Assembly (NCBI GenBank): GCA_029260765.1
Contig: JAJDCP010000023.1
Coordinates: 1-64,000 of the forward strand
Direction: 5' to 3'
Source of the DNA: Planctomycetota bacterium
GTDB taxonomy: Bacteria; Planctomycetota; J058; JAJDCP01
DNA: 64,000 nt
Positions 25,090 to 33,271 of this stretch are shown piece by piece. Under the pieces are notes generated by a model, which saw nothing but the letters and a program-made list of their open reading frames with translations, ran no database searches and was not told the DNA's origin. Numbering within the stretch: the stretch's first letter is position 1; each line of letters starts with the position of its first letter. The position numbers and the translations under genes were made by a program.

Positions 25090-26526
25090 ATGACCCTGCC
25101 AGAACTCCGGATCCAGGCCGGCAATTCCGAACGGATCCGCCTCCGCACAGGAAGGAAGTACGTCATCTCGGTGGCGCGCGGACCATCCGATGCAGGCTCG
25201 GCGTCCGCTGGGGTGCAGGGTGACGGACTGCCTTTGCTGATCACGGTCGTCGAGGCCACGGGCGCCGGCGCACTGCAGCCAGGCGCACCGGTGGCCGGGG
25301 CTGCGGTGGTGATCACTCCCGGCGATCGGCAACGACGCGCAGCGCGCGAGACCGACGCCCAGGGGGTGGTCCGTTTCGAATCCCTGCCCCAGGGCCAGTG
25401 CCAGATCCGCGTCAGCAAAGATGGCTTCCGGGAGGAACACCTGCCGGCTTTTTGGCTCGCTGCGAAGGACGCCAGCCTGTCCGCAGAGCTGCACCGGCTC
25501 GAAGCGCTCGAGAGCCTGACAGTCCAGCTACGCAACCCCGAGGGCCAGCCCGTAGCCGGGGCTAGCGTCCGACTTCAAACTCCCGCGCAGCAGACCCGCG
25601 TCTTCAGCAGCCAGAGCAACGCGGCCGGAGATGCCGTCCTCAAACAGGTTCCGGTCGGAACCTACGGCGTCGAGGCGCGTCACGAGGCGAGCAAGGCTCA
25701 TGGGACGGAGCAGGTTGAGGTTGCAGCCGGGCAGGAGAACCGGGTCGAGATCACGCTCCGTCCGGGTGTGCCGCTGTATCTGGCCACGCCGGGCCAGGAG
25801 GGGGCCTGGGCCGCAGTCGGCCACGCCTACGCGGAGTTGTGGGAAGAGCAGGCCAGCCCTCGCTTTCTGGGCTTGTTCCGCAGCGACGCCACCGGCTGCC
25901 TCCAGTCCCTGGCCAGCCACTCCGAGAGCCGCAAGCACGCGATGCTGCCGCACTTGTTCCGCACGCTGATCCAGCACAAAGAGACCGCGCTTCCCAAGAG
26001 GCTGCGCGACCGGCTGCGTGATCGGCAGCCCGAGACGACGGCGGATTCCGCCCCAGCCAGCCCCCCGTTGTTCCCCAGCGAGTCCCGCTACCGTCTGAAG
26101 CTGCATCGCCGCCGCCCCGGCCAGGCCAGCGCAGCTCCACCAGCGACATCGGTCCCCCTGGCGGTCGAAAAAGGCAGCTTGGCGGGCGCAGAACAGCACG
26201 CCCTGCTGGTGCCCGCCGGTCCCTTGCGGCTGCGGGTCCAGCTCAGCTTTCCCCGCCAACGTATCGCGTCGTTGGAGGTCTGCGCTTTTCCCCAAGCCGG
26301 GGGCCAGGCGCTCGCCCGGGTCGCATGCAGCCCCGAGAGCTTCCGGACCGGCGCCAGCCTGGGTCGCCAGCGACGGACCCAGAGGGAGTTCTGCGAGGTC
26401 GAGCTGCCGGGCTTGTCCGTGGGCGCAGCGCTACGCCTCGCGGCCTGCTACCGCCTGCAAGACGGCTTCGAAATGCAGCAAGAGCTCTCCGAGACCTGTG
26501 TATCGCCCCGCGACCTGGTGTTTTGA
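25090..26526 (+). CDS. Protein with carboxypeptidase-regulatory-like domains, probable partner of downstream toxin-like gene
   Basis: A 478-residue protein without a signal peptide. After a short N-terminal segment come two carboxypeptidase-regulatory-like beta-sandwich domains: VAGAAVVITPGDRQRRAARETDAQGVVRFESLPQGQCQIRVSKDGF at about residues 75-120, and PVAGASVRLQTP with AVLKQVPVGTYGVEA near 160-200. The C-terminal half is basic and proline-rich with no recognised domain. The ATG at 25090 has a gggaggt site. The next gene, 27 bp on, encodes a 900-residue protein with membrane helices, followed by an Imm26-like gene. It may therefore be an adaptor or carrier for that protein; this rests on position alone. 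Confidence 0.72.
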   Translation: MTLPELRIQAGNSERIRLRTGRKYVISVARGPSDAGSASAGVQGDGLPLLITVVEATGAGALQPGAPVAGAAVVITPGDRQRRAARETDAQGVVRFESLPQGQCQIRVSKDGFREEHLPAFWLAAKDASLSAELHRLEALESLTVQLRNPEGQPVAGASVRLQTPAQQTRVFSSQSNAAGDAVLKQVPVGTYGVEARHEASKAHGTEQVEVAAGQENRVEITLRPGVPLYLATPGQEGAWAAVGHAYAELWEEQASPRFLGLFRSDATGCLQSLASHSESRKHAMLPHLFRTLIQHKETALPKRLRDRLRDRQPETTADSAPASPPLFPSESRYRLKLHRRRPGQASAAPPATSVPLAVEKGSLAGAEQHALLVPAGPLRLRVQLSFPRQRIASLEVCAFPQAGGQALARVACSPESFRTGASLGRQRRTQREFCEVELPGLSVGAALRLAACYRLQDGFEMQQELSETCVSPRDLVF

Positions 26527-26553
26527 GCCCTCCCATCAGAAAGGACGACGGCC

Positions 26554-29256
26554 ATGAGTAAGGATGTGTGCAATGTCGCGATCTACGCCCGCCATGATCT
26601 CGGGGGCTGCAAAGTCTACCTCTACCCGGACCTTGATGTTCCGGTCATCGATGCCCGGGGTGGACTGCAAAGCGCGCCAGGCTTCGTGGACGCGCTACCC
26701 AAGGGGCTGTTGGTGGCCCGGATCGAATTCCCCAATGACGGAGGCAAACGTCATTTGACCGTCTGGAGTCCCGCCCAGACCGCCAGTGAAGCCGAGGTCG
26801 TCGGGGGTCAGGCCACCACCATCTTCCGCAAGATGGATCTGGCAGGCGAGATCTCGACGTCCTTTGAGAGCGGCGAGGGGCTGTTCGTCAAACTCGTCGA
26901 CCGCTATCTGACAATGAAGAAGATCGTAGAGTATCCGACCATCCCCTGCGACACCGACAGCACCTTCCGTTTCTTCATCTACCCGCACACCGCGCGGCTC
27001 GACACCGTCCGCTATGGCCGCGCGGATCCCTGGGAGAAGGGGCTGCGGGTCAACACCGGCATCGCGCGCATCGCGGGCCTGGCGAGCGACCTGGCGGATC
27101 CCGGAGAGGAAGACGAGCTGTTGTCGTTGCCGCTGTCTTCCTGGGACACCTGGCTGCATTGCCTGCATACGCAGAACGCCCGCGCCCGGAAACTTCTCTA
27201 CCAGGTCTTCCAAGAATATGCCGCCCCCAGCGTGGCCTGGCAGGTCTACCTGCTCGAGATACGGAAATACCTGCAGTACGCGATCGCCAACAACACCGTC
27301 CTCCAGCTCACCTGCGGGGGATACGACGATTTCGACAACAACGCCCTGAAGGACGTCGAACGCAACGACCTGCTGCAGATCTACGCCGAGGCCTTCCGCA
27401 TCCAGGAGTTCTTCTACCGCGCCCACGACGACAGCGACAGCGATGAAGCGCGCTTTCTAAAGGCCGCGACGGCGGAGGGCAGCAACTTCTGGGGACGCAT
27501 CGTCAGCTTCCTGGGCCTGCAGCACACCCGCCTCACCATTCTGTCCGCGGAAGGTACTGCCGGGCTGCAGCGGTATATGAAGCGGATCGCGGGCAGCGAC
27601 GACGACCGCGACCTGGCGAACATGAGCATCTTCTTGAAGGTCGAAGAGCGCATCAACGACTTCGTCGAGTTGCTAGGCAGCAAGGTGCTCAACAAGAAGT
27701 CGCAGTCCTTGTGGCGCAATGACGCACCCCAGCCCCTGGAGCTGTGCAATCAGCTGGTCGACGCCGGCAACAAGTTGGGGCGGTTCGTACGGCGCGTGCC
27801 CTACAAATTCTGGTACCTCTTCGAACAAGGCGACGCCCCCAAAGGGGACTGGTTCTCGCTGGAAGAAGACGCGCCCCTGCGGCAATACCACGCCTCGGCG
27901 ATGCGCAACCGTGACCCGGACCTGCGCCAGTTCATCGAGCTGCTGCCGAAAGTCCAGCCCGACTTCGACGTCTGGGATCTGCAGCATCAGATCGTCACCC
28001 GCGACGACCTGCCCGAAAAGGTGCGCGACTACTACGACGAAGAGTATGCCGAGACCGCCCGCCTGCTCGGCATGCTGCTCGACGAGCGGTTCGTGCCCGA
28101 GCATGTGCGCGACAATCTCGACTTCAAAGACGCCCTGCAGGAAGCGATGACCTTCCCCGCGCCCGACGGCACCTTCAGCGTGCCGCAGGGCAAGGGAGAG
28201 ATCGATCCCAAGACCCTGTTCGCCTCGATTCCCAGCTTCCTCAAGAGCCTGAACTCGAACGCCATCAAGGTGGTCAACAGCCTGACCAGCCAAGGCGACG
28301 CCACCAAGTGGTTCACCAACTACAAGAACTACGTCGACCAGTACGTAGCCTTCAACCACACCACCTTCAGCCAGTCAGACGTCACGAGCATCGCCCGCAT
28401 CATGAGCGAGCTCGAGGCCTTGAACGAGCTGGCCGGCCAAAAAGACGCCCCGATCGCGCAGATCAATGAGCGCCTGAAAACACTCGAGAAGGAACTTGGC
28501 GGCCTGAGCAAGACCGACGCCGAGTTTGCCACCGGCTTGTCGTTGATGATCTCGTCGATCTCCCTGGCCCTGCTTTGTACATCGCTGTTCGCAGGCGACA
28601 AGTTCTCGAAGATGGAAGACTTCGACCAGCTGTTGACTTCGATCTCTCTGGTCAAGGGCTTCCTCGGTCTCGGCAAGGGTGTAGTGGTCGATCTGATCAA
28701 CCCCTCCTGGCTCAGCAAACTCAGCCGTACGCTGAAGTCGTCCAAGATGGGCGCCGCCCTGGGTAAGCATGGCTTCCCCGTGGCGATGGCGCTGGTAGAC
28801 GTCGTGCTGTCGATCATGCGGCTCTACAAGGACTGGGACAAGGAGCACGGCTTTGACTTCGTGCTGCTGTGGATCGACGTCGCGATGGCGGTGGTGGGCC
28901 TGGTCGCGGTCTTCCTGGGTCCCTTCGCGCCCCTGGTCTGGGCGGCCGCGCTGATCTACGAGTTCATCAAGACCTCGCAGTTCTGGAAAGAGAACGTGCA
29001 GAAGACCATCGAGGGTCTGCTCGACTACCTCGAAGACATGGGGAGCTTCTCCGACGCGGTGGTCACGTTCAAGCAGAAGCTGGGAGACGACGAATACGAA
29101 TTCAAGGTCGTCCCCCCTCCTCTGAAGCGGCTGAAGGAATGGGACAGCGATTTCGGCAAGCTGTTCGACGAGATCCGTGAGCTGATCGAAGGCGAGATCT
29201 GGGGGCTGAGCAATGACATGGACGACATCCACCCGCGGCTGGTGCCGAAGGGCTAG
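26554..29256 (+). CDS. Large protein with C-terminal membrane-inserting region, candidate toxin/effector
   Basis: A 900-residue protein I do not recognise as a named family. It lacks a signal peptide. The first 600 residues are mixed alpha/beta and rich in charged and aromatic residues. A coiled coil (about 615-655, SELEALNELAGQ with INERLKTLEKELG) precedes hydrophobic segments at about 660-680, 740-757 and 769-803. A charged tail follows. A soluble body plus late transmembrane hairpins is the pattern of pore-forming colicin-like or type VI-type effectors. The downstream Imm26-like immunity gene supports a toxin reading. No secretion system is present in the window. Confidence 0.7.
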   Translation: MSKDVCNVAIYARHDLGGCKVYLYPDLDVPVIDARGGLQSAPGFVDALPKGLLVARIEFPNDGGKRHLTVWSPAQTASEAEVVGGQATTIFRKMDLAGEISTSFESGEGLFVKLVDRYLTMKKIVEYPTIPCDTDSTFRFFIYPHTARLDTVRYGRADPWEKGLRVNTGIARIAGLASDLADPGEEDELLSLPLSSWDTWLHCLHTQNARARKLLYQVFQEYAAPSVAWQVYLLEIRKYLQYAIANNTVLQLTCGGYDDFDNNALKDVERNDLLQIYAEAFRIQEFFYRAHDDSDSDEARFLKAATAEGSNFWGRIVSFLGLQHTRLTILSAEGTAGLQRYMKRIAGSDDDRDLANMSIFLKVEERINDFVELLGSKVLNKKSQSLWRNDAPQPLELCNQLVDAGNKLGRFVRRVPYKFWYLFEQGDAPKGDWFSLEEDAPLRQYHASAMRNRDPDLRQFIELLPKVQPDFDVWDLQHQIVTRDDLPEKVRDYYDEEYAETARLLGMLLDERFVPEHVRDNLDFKDALQEAMTFPAPDGTFSVPQGKGEIDPKTLFASIPSFLKSLNSNAIKVVNSLTSQGDATKWFTNYKNYVDQYVAFNHTTFSQSDVTSIARIMSELEALNELAGQKDAPIAQINERLKTLEKELGGLSKTDAEFATGLSLMISSISLALLCTSLFAGDKFSKMEDFDQLLTSISLVKGFLGLGKGVVVDLINPSWLSKLSRTLKSSKMGAALGKHGFPVAMALVDVVLSIMRLYKDWDKEHGFDFVLLWIDVAMAVVGLVAVFLGPFAPLVWAAALIYEFIKTSQFWKENVQKTIEGLLDYLEDMGSFSDAVVTFKQKLGDDEYEFKVVPPPLKRLKEWDSDFGKLFDEIRELIEGEIWGLSNDMDDIHPRLVPKG

Positions 29257-29318
29257 CGGACGGCGTTCCCGACCGCGCCCATCTTCGCCAGGACAGAGCA
29301 TGAACGGTCTGCGCAGCG

Positions 29319-29371
29319 CTCTGGCAGCTTGGTATAGTGTCCCGACACCCGGCCGCAGGCAGCTGCCAGAG
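29319..29371. repeat. Nested inverted repeat before the immunity gene
   Basis: Perfect 11-bp outer arms CTCTGGCAGCT (29319-29329) and AGCTGCCAGAG (29361-29371) enclose a GTGTC-CC-GACAC palindrome (29337-29348). It lies after the toxin-like gene and before the immunity coding frame, so it may be an attenuating hairpin or an operator. Confidence 0.5.
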
Positions 29372-29577
29372 AAGGGTCCCGGACGCATGGCACAGGAAGA
29401 CATCCAGCTGGGCTTCCTCACCCTTTGGCTCCCGACCGTTTGTGAGCCACGCTGCCTGATCATGCACGACCTGGCCGAAGCGTTCGGCACCGAGCTGAAC
29501 CGCGACGCTGCGTCGCTGCTGAACACGAGCTGGCCGGCAACCCCCTGGCAGCGGACAAGTTGGACGCTGCCCGGCGG

Positions 29578-30003
29578 ATGATCCGGGACTTCAAGCGCCC
29601 CAAGGCCCTTCCCTATCGGGTGGGCGACGTGTTCGCCGTGCCCCTGGGTGATGGCAGCTACGGGTTCGGACAGGTGCTCTGGGACCCTCCGGATTACCGC
29701 GCCCCGACCTGTTCCCTGCTGGAGTTTCGGGCCCAAGAGCCCACAGCGGAGCTCGAGGAAATTCTCACATCACGAACCCTGGCAGTGATCCATTCCTCGG
29801 CAGAGCATCTGCAAACAGGGCATTGGCAGGTCTGCGGCCATGAAGAACCGATCGGTGACCCCTTCACGGGTCCCTGTGGCGATCCCCGCCGCGGAGCGGT
29901 CTTGTGGGATGGACTGGAGGGCCTCGCGCGGGCGTGGTTCGGGTGCTCGCCATGGAATGACTGTCCGCGCTCGGACTTTCTGGACCGCTTCCTGATGCCC
30001 TGA
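29578..30003 (+). CDS. Imm26-like immunity protein
   Basis: About 141 residues opening MIRDFKRPKALPYRVGDVFAVPLGDGSYGFGQVL, the YxxGDVFAVPLGDGxYxxGQVL signature of the Imm26 immunity family, which protects producers from cognate polymorphic toxins. Its place directly downstream of the candidate toxin fits that role. ATG 29578 gives the usual family length but has a poor ribosome binding site, and TTG 29560 is possible. The frame is open upstream to about 29444. A second open frame from ATG 29388 ends at 29581 and could once have been joined by a -1 shift. The family assignment is good; the start is uncertain. Confidence 0.75.
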   Translation: MIRDFKRPKALPYRVGDVFAVPLGDGSYGFGQVLWDPPDYRAPTCSLLEFRAQEPTAELEEILTSRTLAVIHSSAEHLQTGHWQVCGHEEPIGDPFTGPCGDPRRGAVLWDGLEGLARAWFGCSPWNDCPRSDFLDRFLMP

Positions 30004-30232
30004 GTCGGCCCCTCTCCCCATGCGACTTTTCTTACGCCAGAGCAGCGTGCCGCCGCCGGCTTTCCGGCCGATTCCTGAGCCGGCGGGCACCTCGCCGGCC
30101 TGCCCTCCACACAACAGGATCCGGCCATGGCTCCGCGCACGATTTCCAACAGGCCGTCCTGATTCCTCATGAATGAGTGGACGACAACTCCCCCGGCCGT
30201 AGGGTGCTCAGAAGAGAACGCAAGCTGCAAGG

Positions 30233-30439
30233 CTACCCTCGATCTGGCACAGCACACGCCCACCCCCCCCCGCGCGCGCGGGCGACCAGCCAAGTACTGA
30301 GGGCATTGCTTCCCTCTCTGTGCAAGCTACGCCCGGCAGTCCACAGGTACTCGCTTGCGTGGAATACGTCGAGTGTGTGCAGGGCTCCCGGAAGGAGTTC
30401 CGTCGAGTAACGGGCGAGATCGTTGTCGCCGCCCGTCAA
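30233..30439 (-). pseudogene. ISKra4-family transposase fragment
   Basis: About 65 residues remain, including LPGALHTLDVFHASEYLWTAGRSLH. This resembles the LxxxHILDxFHVxEYLW segment around the second catalytic Asp of ISKra4-type DDE transposases. There is no start and no N- or C-terminal domain. The neighbouring bases 30004-30232 hold nothing I can assign. It marks this strip as an old insertion region. Confidence 0.6.
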
Positions 30440-30489
30440 GATTTGTATGAGCTTGCCTGAACTTGGGTAGAAACCACCCGCTTTTTTCT

Positions 30490-30513
30490 CTTAGGAAGCC
30501 AAGAAGCCAGGAA
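30490..30513. repeat. Left arm of inverted repeat around GxxExxY gene
   Basis: 24 nt beginning CTTAGGAAGCC and ending CAGGAA. It pairs with 30922-30945 with 22 Watson-Crick pairs, one G-U and one mismatch. The arm ends 20 bp before the start codon, so a transcript could fold the whole gene into one hairpin loop. Confidence 0.75.
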
Positions 30514-30533
30514 CGAACAAAGGAGCACCCCAC

Positions 30534-30908
30534 ATGGTATTGGAACGTGAAGACCTGACAAGCAAGATCATTGCAGCTGCCATTGAAGTTCACAAGGAAC
30601 TCGGCCCGGGTTTTCTTGAGTCCGTATATGAGAATGCTCTGTCTGTAGAGCTACGATTGAGAAAGATCCCATTCCAGCGGCAGTTGTCCGTCCCAGTACT
30701 CTACAAGGGTGTCGAGGTTGGTTTGCATCGGATTGATCTTTTCGTCTTTGACGAGATCGTTGTCGAACTCAAGGCAATCAAGAATCTGGATAACATCCAT
30801 TTCGCCATCGTCCGATCCTATCTTCGGGCAATGAATCAAGATCATGGACTCCTGCTGAATTTCGCCAAGGTCACGCTCGAGATCAAGCGTGTCAGCGGAA
30901 AGAGGTAA
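30534..30908 (+). CDS. GxxExxY protein
   Basis: A 124-residue member of the GxxExxY family (PF13366). It has the eponymous GFLESVYENAL, a PD-(D/E)XK-like core with DLFVFDEIVVELKAIKNL, and an HFAIVRSYLRAMNQDHGLLLNFAK end. The family is often scattered in multiple copies and its function is unknown; a nuclease-type fold has been proposed. ATG 30534 follows an aggag site. The gene lies inside a 24-bp inverted repeat, and a decayed second copy with its own inverted arms is at 49731. Its base composition is visibly less GC-rich than its surroundings, which suggests transfer. Confidence 0.9.
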   Translation: MVLEREDLTSKIIAAAIEVHKELGPGFLESVYENALSVELRLRKIPFQRQLSVPVLYKGVEVGLHRIDLFVFDEIVVELKAIKNLDNIHFAIVRSYLRAMNQDHGLLLNFAKVTLEIKRVSGKR

Positions 30909-30921
30909 TAGTCCCTTCTTA

Positions 30922-30945
30922 TTCCTGGTTTCCTGGCTTCCTAAG
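30922..30945. repeat. Right arm of inverted repeat around GxxExxY gene
   Basis: 24 nt beginning TTCCTGG and ending GGCTTCCTAAG, nearly the reverse complement of 30490-30513. It begins 13 bp after the GxxExxY stop. Confidence 0.75.
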
Positions 30946-31151
30946 CGTGAGAATTCTCATGCTTGTGACCCACGGCGGCGAATACCTCTCGCGCAAATCC
31001 ACGCAAGATATCCTGACCAAATACAGGCACCACCCAAACCAAGAAACCGCCGACGCAGACTCAACCACTTACAGGATTCCGGCTTACAGCGAAGGCGGAT
31101 TCCAATCCAGAGCATTGCACCCAATCCGATCCGAGAATCGCCCACGCCTGC

Positions 31152-31721
31152 TCAGCGTTCAAAGGTGCCCGAACGCACTCGTAGCCGGCGCATGTTCTGA
31201 CTACACGGTGACGACGCGATCGAGTTCTGGTCCAATCCGTTGGCAAGCGAGAGGAACCCGTTCTCAAAAGTAAAGTCCAGTCCCACAAGACACGAATGCG
31301 TAGTTGGAGGATCGTTCGAGGGTTGGATCGCCGACGGCACCAGGAGATACTCACACACATCGATCGCGATCAGTTGTTGCCCCATCACCGCAGCGACCTC
31401 GCTGCGGGTACAGCGCCGCCATACGAGTGGGATCTCGCCCCAATCCAAGGGCGCGGCAACATCGAGGCTGTCCCTCGACAGAAACAGCTCGGACAGTTTG
31501 TTTGCGCAAAACTCGAAGCGGACTGAACCGAAGAACAACACCACGGGTGCATCGGGAATCCACTCATCTTCCTCGGCGTCCCAGGTGCCTGCCCCATTCT
31601 TTTCCAGATTCCCTCCCCACGCAGCCACATTGCTGGAGAGTTCTCTGTCGTAAGGGGTGGACCCCCACCTCTGGGAAGCAAACCAGCCCGTAACCACCAA
31701 GGAGAGAGACATGAAGTGCAA
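31152..31721 (-). CDS. Hypothetical protein, possibly an immunity-type or 5'-truncated gene
   Basis: An open frame of 189 residues whose middle part reads like a folded protein: WIPDAPVVLFFGSVRFEF, a WxxxPLVWRRCTRSE segment, and CLVGLDFTFENGFLSLANGLDQNSI near the end. The last pattern recalls orphan immunity proteins, but I cannot name a family. The N-terminal 25 residues look unnatural, and no ribosome binding site precedes the ATG at 31721, so the true start may have been lost. It overlaps the first 11 bp of the small peptide gene on the other strand. Confidence 0.4.
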   Translation of the reverse strand: MHFMSLSLVVTGWFASQRWGSTPYDRELSSNVAAWGGNLEKNGAGTWDAEEDEWIPDAPVVLFFGSVRFEFCANKLSELFLSRDSLDVAAPLDWGEIPLVWRRCTRSEVAAVMGQQLIAIDVCEYLLVPSAIQPSNDPPTTHSCLVGLDFTFENGFLSLANGLDQNSIASSPCSQNMRRLRVRSGTFER

Positions 31722-31794
31722 GACCAGCGTCCAGGCCGGATTCTCGGGAGGCTGCCCCGGTCAGGTGTCGATCGCGCCCGCTAAGAACAAGTAG
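31711..31794 (+). CDS. 27-residue peptide, Gly/Cys containing, possible peptide precursor
   Basis: A short open frame starting MKCKTSVQAGFSGGCPG and ending AKNK*. An ideal aaggag site lies 6 nt before the ATG. The opening K-x-K-T-x-V-x-A-G resembles a leader-like pattern I know from many small uncharacterised peptides in bacteria; it has two Cys and several Gly. It could be a peptide signal, a bacteriocin-type precursor or a chance frame. An ABC exporter operon is convergent 27 bp away, but no modification enzyme is adjacent. Confidence 0.45.
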   Translation: MKCKTSVQAGFSGGCPGQVSIAPAKNK

Positions 31795-31821
31795 TCCGCG
31801 AACGACGTAGCGGCTGCCACC

Positions 31822-32562
31822 TCAGCGACGTGCCGCCCGCAGGTAGACCCTGACCAACGCCGCCCCCCAGAGCGCGGACACCGGCAGCCCGCCGACAATC
31901 CACAACGGCCACGAGCTGCCGCCGGCCTCGGCGACCCAGTACGCCTTGGCCGCCCAGTACGGCGGATACACGGCCGCCAGCCACTGCCAGGGCTCGGCCA
32001 GGAAGTAGGCCGCGCTGGGAATCAAGGGGCCGAAAGCACAGATCTTCATCACCACCAGGGCCTCGGTCTTGCTGTCTGCGCAGGCGGAGATCACCAGCGC
32101 GACAAACACCGCGGCCGGTGCGGCGCTGAAACTGGCTCCGAGCAGCGCAGGCCAGGGGGGCAGGCCGACCCCCACGATCAGCCCCTGCACGACGGACAGC
32201 ACACTGGCCAACAGGAAGACCGCAACACAGATGACGGCCAGGTAGCTGCCCAGGGGCACAGGGCTGACCAGCAGCGCCTTGACGGTGCGGTCCTCGCGAC
32301 CTTCGAGCAGCAGGAAACCGCCGATGATGCCGGCCAACAGGCCTGCCAGGCCGACGACGAAGTGGCTACCGATCAGCGGGTACCAGGGCACGAGGTCGAA
32401 CTCTACGCGTTCGGCCAGGGTGTCCCCGATCCAGGGCAGCGCCCAGCGCAACGCCGCCGCGATAGCGAAGATGTAGACTGTCGTCCCCAGCAGGAAACGG
32501 CTGCGCACCAGCCGCAGGCCGTCGGTCCTCAAGATGCCGCGCAAGGCCGTTCGCGAGAGCAT
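31822..32562 (-). CDS. ABC transporter permease (third gene of exporter operon)
   Basis: A 246-residue protein with six transmembrane helices, and with GFLLLEGREDRTVKALLVSPVPLGSYLAV, the cytoplasmic EGRE/D..T..LL..P pattern of ABC-2 permeases. ATG 32562 has a caggag site. It follows the second permease gene by 1 bp, and three genes (ATPase, permease, permease) run together. This arrangement matches the mycobacterial Rv2688c-Rv2687c-Rv2686c exporter, reported to export fluoroquinolones. Substrate is inferred by analogy only. Confidence 0.82.
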   Translation of the reverse strand: MLSRTALRGILRTDGLRLVRSRFLLGTTVYIFAIAAALRWALPWIGDTLAERVEFDLVPWYPLIGSHFVVGLAGLLAGIIGGFLLLEGREDRTVKALLVSPVPLGSYLAVICVAVFLLASVLSVVQGLIVGVGLPPWPALLGASFSAAPAAVFVALVISACADSKTEALVVMKICAFGPLIPSAAYFLAEPWQWLAAVYPPYWAAKAYWVAEAGGSSWPLWIVGGLPVSALWGAALVRVYLRAARR

Positions 32563-32563
32563 C

Positions 32564-33271
32564 TCAGCGCTCCTGCAGGGCGATGTGCCGGGCAAAGCGC
32601 ACATGCGCCCAGAGCGCCGCGAGGCCCAACCCCGCCAGCGAGCTGGCGATGGCGTAGAGCCATTGCGCCTGCGAGAGCGGTTGGAAGGCCGCGAGCATCA
32701 ACAACAGGGGTCCCTGGCTGGGAAACAGGTACCACAGCCCGTCGGGTCCCACCTGCAAGACGTAGAACGCAGGCAGCTGCAGCCCCACGCCGATCAAGAG
32801 CGCGCCAGGAAACAAGAAGCTGAAGATCGAGTCATGGGGCGCGACCTGCCCCAGCCCGATCAGGGTGTTCAAGGCCCCCAGGCAGGCGACCCCACAGAAC
32901 AGCGGCAACGGATTGAAGCCAACCTCGTAGAAGCCGACCAGCTGCACGATCAGGCCTTCGACGAGCGCGAAGCTGGTCAGGGTGATCAGCTTCGAGCCCA
33001 GATAGGCCTTGCTGGTCAGGGGCGAAGCCCGCAACGCCTGCAGCGTGCCGTCCGACTTCTCGAGCAACACCATGGCAGCGCCGAAGACGTAGGTCGTGCC
33101 GCCGATGCCCAGCAGGTACAAGACCGGCACGGCCTTCGCGCCGTGCGCTGCTCCGACCAGGAAGCGTCCGACCAGGCCCAGCATGACGGCGACCGCTGCG
33201 CCGATCAGATACAACTTGCTGCGGGCCTGCAGGCGCACATCGAGCCTCAGACAGGCACGCAGCCCGCTCAT
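32564..33271 (-). CDS. ABC transporter permease (second gene of exporter operon)
   Basis: A 235-residue protein with six helices and the cytoplasmic loop EKSDGTLQALRASPLTSKAYLGSKL, which is the ABC-2 pattern in which E-x-x-x-GT-x-x-x-L contacts the ATPase. The ATG at 33271 lies within the stop of the upstream ATPase gene (4-bp overlap); an open frame continues upstream but only as antisense of real coding. With its sister permease it probably forms a heterodimeric channel. Confidence 0.83.
   Translation of the reverse strand: MSGLRACLRLDVRLQARSKLYLIGAAVAVMLGLVGRFLVGAAHGAKAVPVLYLLGIGGTTYVFGAAMVLLEKSDGTLQALRASPLTSKAYLGSKLITLTSFALVEGLIVQLVGFYEVGFNPLPLFCGVACLGALNTLIGLGQVAPHDSIFSFLFPGALLIGVGLQLPAFYVLQVGPDGLWYLFPSQGPLLLMLAAFQPLSQAQWLYAIASSLAGLGLAALWAHVRFARHIALQER

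Noticed and set aside
31649..31670. Third copy of the GTAGGGG palindromic repeat
   Set aside because: Only a short GGGGTGGACCCCC core is shared; the characteristic end motifs are missing.
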